64,000 nucleotides of DNA, taken from positions 186,001-250,000 of the forward strand of contig NZ_DATMFT010000021.1 of assembly GCF_035556095.1 (NCBI RefSeq), in the 5' to 3' direction. The translations under genes were made by a program, and so were the position numbers. This document shows positions 62,001 through 64,000 of this stretch, in pieces (position 1 is the first letter of the stretch; each line of letters begins with the position of its first letter). The notes below the pieces were generated by a model that was given only the letters and a program-made list of their open reading frames with translations, searched no databases and was not told where the DNA came from. The DNA is from Parapedobacter sp035556095 (lineage in GTDB: Bacteria > Bacteroidota > Bacteroidia > Sphingobacteriales > Sphingobacteriaceae).

Positions 62001-62975
62001 CTAAAGGCTAAACAATCGCCTTACCTGTTGCTCATCAATTTCCATCTGCTTGATCATATCTTCCATATTTTCAAACCATTGGTCATGGCGAACGAAATGG
62101 AGAAATTTTACGCGCAGTGTTTCGCCGTAAATGTTCTCATTAAAGTCAAGTAAATGTACTTCGATGCTTCTGCTTACTCCGTCAACCGTGGGGCGCGTGC
62201 CTATGTACCCCATCCCATATACGACGCTTTCGGGTGAGTGGGCCACGTAAGGTCCTGTTTTGATGTCAATTGGTTCAATAATAGCCGTTTCAACGGCATA
62301 TATGCCATAGGCAGGAATGAGCTTATGGCTTTCCTGTACTTGCAAATTGGCAGTGGGGTAGCCTATACGACGACCTAGTTGGTCGCCGCGTATAACTTTA
62401 CCGGTCAGTTGAAACGGGTATCCCAAGTATGTGTTTGCAGCGTCGATGTCGCCTTTGATAAGCGCCTCCCGGATTTTTGTTGACGATACCGCTACGTCAT
62501 TAATGTCCTGTTCGGGGATTTGCTCTACCGAATACCCATAAATATCAGCGTAATCCAGCAAATCCTTAAGCGAACCTGATCGGTCTTTCCCGAAACGATG
62601 GTCATAGCCGATGACAATCTTTTTTGTGCCTATTTTGCCAACAAGTACCTCGCGGATGTATTCCTCGGGAGAGAGGTTGGAGAAATCGCGTGTGAACGGT
62701 GTGATGATGAGGTGGTCTATCCCTGCATCGGCGAGGCGTTGCACCTTTTCGTCGATATCGCTGATGATACGCAAACTGTCGTCTTCGGGATGGAGAATGA
62801 GGCGCGGATGCGGAAAAAAGGTGAGTAGCACCGTTTCGCCCTTACTGACTCTGGCCGATTCCCGCAGGGTGCTTAAAATCTTTTGATGGCCCACATGTAC
62901 TCCGTCAAACGTACCAATGGTTACCACAGCATTATCTAGCGGAATGAAATCTTCGAGGTTTCTATATATCTTCAT
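62001..62975 (-). CDS. ribF: Bifunctional riboflavin kinase / FAD synthetase
   Basis: 324 residues. The N-terminal FAD synthetase domain has TIGTFDGVHVGHQKIL (nucleotide-binding HxGH-type) and TFFPHPRLILHPED. The C-terminal flavokinase has GKVIRGDQLGRRIGYPTANL, and MGYIGTRPTVDG. The protein phosphorylates riboflavin to FMN and adenylates it to FAD. ATG 62975 is chosen; a TTG four codons upstream (62987) is the alternative. Its start overlaps the 3' end of truB by 14 bp, so the two are translationally coupled, a common truB-ribF pairing. Confidence 0.95.
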   Translation of the reverse strand: MKIYRNLEDFIPLDNAVVTIGTFDGVHVGHQKILSTLRESARVSKGETVLLTFFPHPRLILHPEDDSLRIISDIDEKVQRLADAGIDHLIITPFTRDFSNLSPEEYIREVLVGKIGTKKIVIGYDHRFGKDRSGSLKDLLDYADIYGYSVEQIPEQDINDVAVSSTKIREALIKGDIDAANTYLGYPFQLTGKVIRGDQLGRRIGYPTANLQVQESHKLIPAYGIYAVETAIIEPIDIKTGPYVAHSPESVVYGMGYIGTRPTVDGVSRSIEVHLLDFNENIYGETLRVKFLHFVRHDQWFENMEDMIKQMEIDEQQVRRLFSL

Positions 62976-63684
62976 CTGATGCTGCAAAATTAACGTCCTT
63001 TATACGCTTCACCAAATCAGGTAGTTGCCACGCATCAGCTACGGAGAAATCACCTATTTTCGTTCGCCTTAACTGACTCAAGTGTGCGCCGTTATCCATG
63101 GCCTTACCAAAGTCGTTTGCGAGTGAGCGGATATAGGTGCCTTTGCTGCATACCACCCGGAATTCGATGTGTGGTATATCGATGCGTACAATCTCAAATT
63201 CGCGGATATGTACCTTGCGTGGTTTAACAGTCACTGTTTCTCCTCGTCGCGCTTTTTCGTAAACCCGCTCCCCATCGACCTTTATGGCCGAATGGGCCGG
63301 GGGGATCTGTTCGATTTCGCCGATGAACAAACCGGCCGTTTTAAGGATCAACCCGTCGGTGATTCCTGATAGGTCGAACCGTTGGTCGATTTCCCGTTCC
63401 AAATCGTAAGAAGGGGTAGTTGCGCCCAGTGTAATGGTGCCCGTATATGTTTTCTCTTGCGCTTGGAATTCGTCGATCCGTTTCGTGAACTTACCCGTGC
63501 ATATGATCAATAGGCCGGTGGCCAGGGGGTCCAGTGTGCCGGCATGCCCTACCTTGACCTTCAACGGTTTGATGGCATTGCGTATTTTCTGTACCACGTC
63601 GAAACTTGTCCAGCGCAGCGGTTTGTCGACCAATAGTACTTCGCCGTCGGCAAAGTTGATCGTTTGTTGTTCGAACTGTACCAT
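62962..63684 (-). CDS. truB: tRNA pseudouridine(55) synthase TruB
   Basis: 240 residues. Converts U55 of the T-loop to pseudouridine. The catalytic Asp is in VKVGHAGTLDPLATGLL (~residue 47-52); LVDKPLRWTSFDVVQKIR, QIPPAHSAIKVDGERVYEKA and CSKGTYIRSLANDFG are the family blocks. The C-terminal PUA-type extension is short. Start ATG 63684 overlaps the uppP stop by one base (TAATG) and its own 3' end overlaps ribF, giving an uppP-truB-ribF operon on the reverse strand. Confidence 0.95.
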   Translation of the reverse strand: MVQFEQQTINFADGEVLLVDKPLRWTSFDVVQKIRNAIKPLKVKVGHAGTLDPLATGLLIICTGKFTKRIDEFQAQEKTYTGTITLGATTPSYDLEREIDQRFDLSGITDGLILKTAGLFIGEIEQIPPAHSAIKVDGERVYEKARRGETVTVKPRKVHIREFEIVRIDIPHIEFRVVCSKGTYIRSLANDFGKAMDNGAHLSQLRRTKIGDFSVADAWQLPDLVKRIKDVNFAASDEDI

Positions 63685-64000
63685 TATACAATTTGCAGGC
63701 TATGCCCACTGAGCAGCATTGCCAAGATAACCCCACCCACGATAATCCGATACCATCCAAACGCCTTAAAGCCGTATTTGGATACCACACCAATAAACGA
63801 TTTAATGGCAATAATGGCGACAATAAAGCCAATGACGTTGCCAATGACGAGTTGGTTGATTTCGATACTGCTTAGTCCATGCCCGTTGTCGAAATGATCC
63901 TTCAGCTTGAGTACGGTGGCCCCGAACATCATTGGGACGGCTAAGAAGAAGGAGAATTCGGCTGCAGCCTTCCGTGTGAGGCGCTGCGCCATACCGCCCA
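63684..64000 (-). CDS. uppP: Undecaprenyl-diphosphatase UppP, C-terminal part (5' end outside window)
   Basis: The reading frame runs off the window end; the visible C-terminal residues begin GG then MAQRLTRKAAAEFSFFLAVP, the signature of UppP/BacA just after the GGxSRSG motif, which would lie beyond position 64000. Two to three more membrane helices (VIGNVIGFIVAIIAIKSFIG, IIVGGVILAMLLSG) follow. The enzyme dephosphorylates undecaprenyl diphosphate to recycle the lipid carrier for wall synthesis. It is the first visible gene of the uppP-truB-ribF operon. Confidence 0.93.
   Translation of the reverse strand, partial: GGMAQRLTRKAAAEFSFFLAVPMMFGATVLKLKDHFDNGHGLSSIEINQLVIGNVIGFIVAIIAIKSFIGVVSKYGFKAFGWYRIIVGGVILAMLLSGHSLQIV

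Noticed and set aside
1..64000. tRNA, rRNA, riboswitch, prophage or insertion-sequence features
   Set aside because: No cloverleaf, rRNA segment, known riboswitch layout, integrase, phage structural gene or transposase was recognised on either strand.

Overview
The window is chromosomal DNA from a member of the Bacteroidota, most likely family Sphingobacteriaceae (Parapedobacter/Sphingobacterium-like; the genus cannot be fixed from the sequence alone). Grounds: two SusC/SusD pairs, a HisKA_2-type histidine kinase with TPRs, an ECF sigma factor paired with a beta-barrel-ended anti-sigma candidate, and repeated Bacteroidota-type -7 promoter boxes (TAnnTTTG) before rpmH, tsaB, gyrB, lysS, purF and others. 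No tRNA, rRNA, CRISPR array, insertion sequence or prophage was found.

Layout. (1) 1-6663, housekeeping: mscL (cut by the window edge), a ChaN-like protein, rpmH-rnpA-yidD, tsaB, corA, an OmpH/Skp-like lipoprotein and gyrB. (2) 6665-42217, a large accessory catabolic locus: an AraC regulator; an SSS-type Na+/solute symporter; an orphan gene with a repeat-rich upstream region; a purple-acid-phosphatase-like enzyme; a four-gene cytoplasmic sugar operon (HPS/KGPDC-like decarboxylase, zinc alcohol dehydrogenase, SDR, TIM-barrel isomerase); an eight-gene operon (DHDPS/NanA-family aldolase, three BNR-propeller proteins, a PqaA-like hydrolase, a GDPD, a second metallophosphoesterase and an unrecognised propeller-plus-helical lipoprotein) closed by a clear terminator at 27005-27032; a NagX-like membrane acetyltransferase; SusC-SusD, a small lipoprotein, SusC-SusD; a second PqaA paralog; and a DUF3748/YidR-like protein. 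(3) 42276-52052: FMN-type glutamate synthase-like protein, M28 peptidase, large outer-membrane receptor, sufS-sufE, lysS. (4) 52432-56577: ECF sigma factor, putative dual-membrane-spanning anti-sigma factor, TPR histidine kinase. (5) 56659-64000: Tat-exported alkaline phosphatase, HAD phosphatase plus proline dehydrogenase, PurF-like amidotransferase, and ribF-truB-uppP (uppP cut by the window edge).

The strongest new observation is regulatory. Three promoters in the accessory locus (before the symporter, the first metallophosphoesterase and the eight-gene operon) carry the same 30-bp motif, each beginning exactly 54 bp upstream of an identical TATCTTTG -7 box, and none has a recognisable -33 element. 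This defines a candidate activator regulon, most simply controlled by the adjacent AraC protein. The regulated genes combine phosphomonoesterase and phosphodiesterase folds, sialidase-like propellers and an aldolase, with no familiar glycoside hydrolase. I infer that the locus degrades and imports an acidic, probably phosphate- or glycerophosphate-substituted glycan or glycoconjugate whose identity the sequence does not reveal. A second system of interest is the sigma/anti-sigma pair at 52432-54351.
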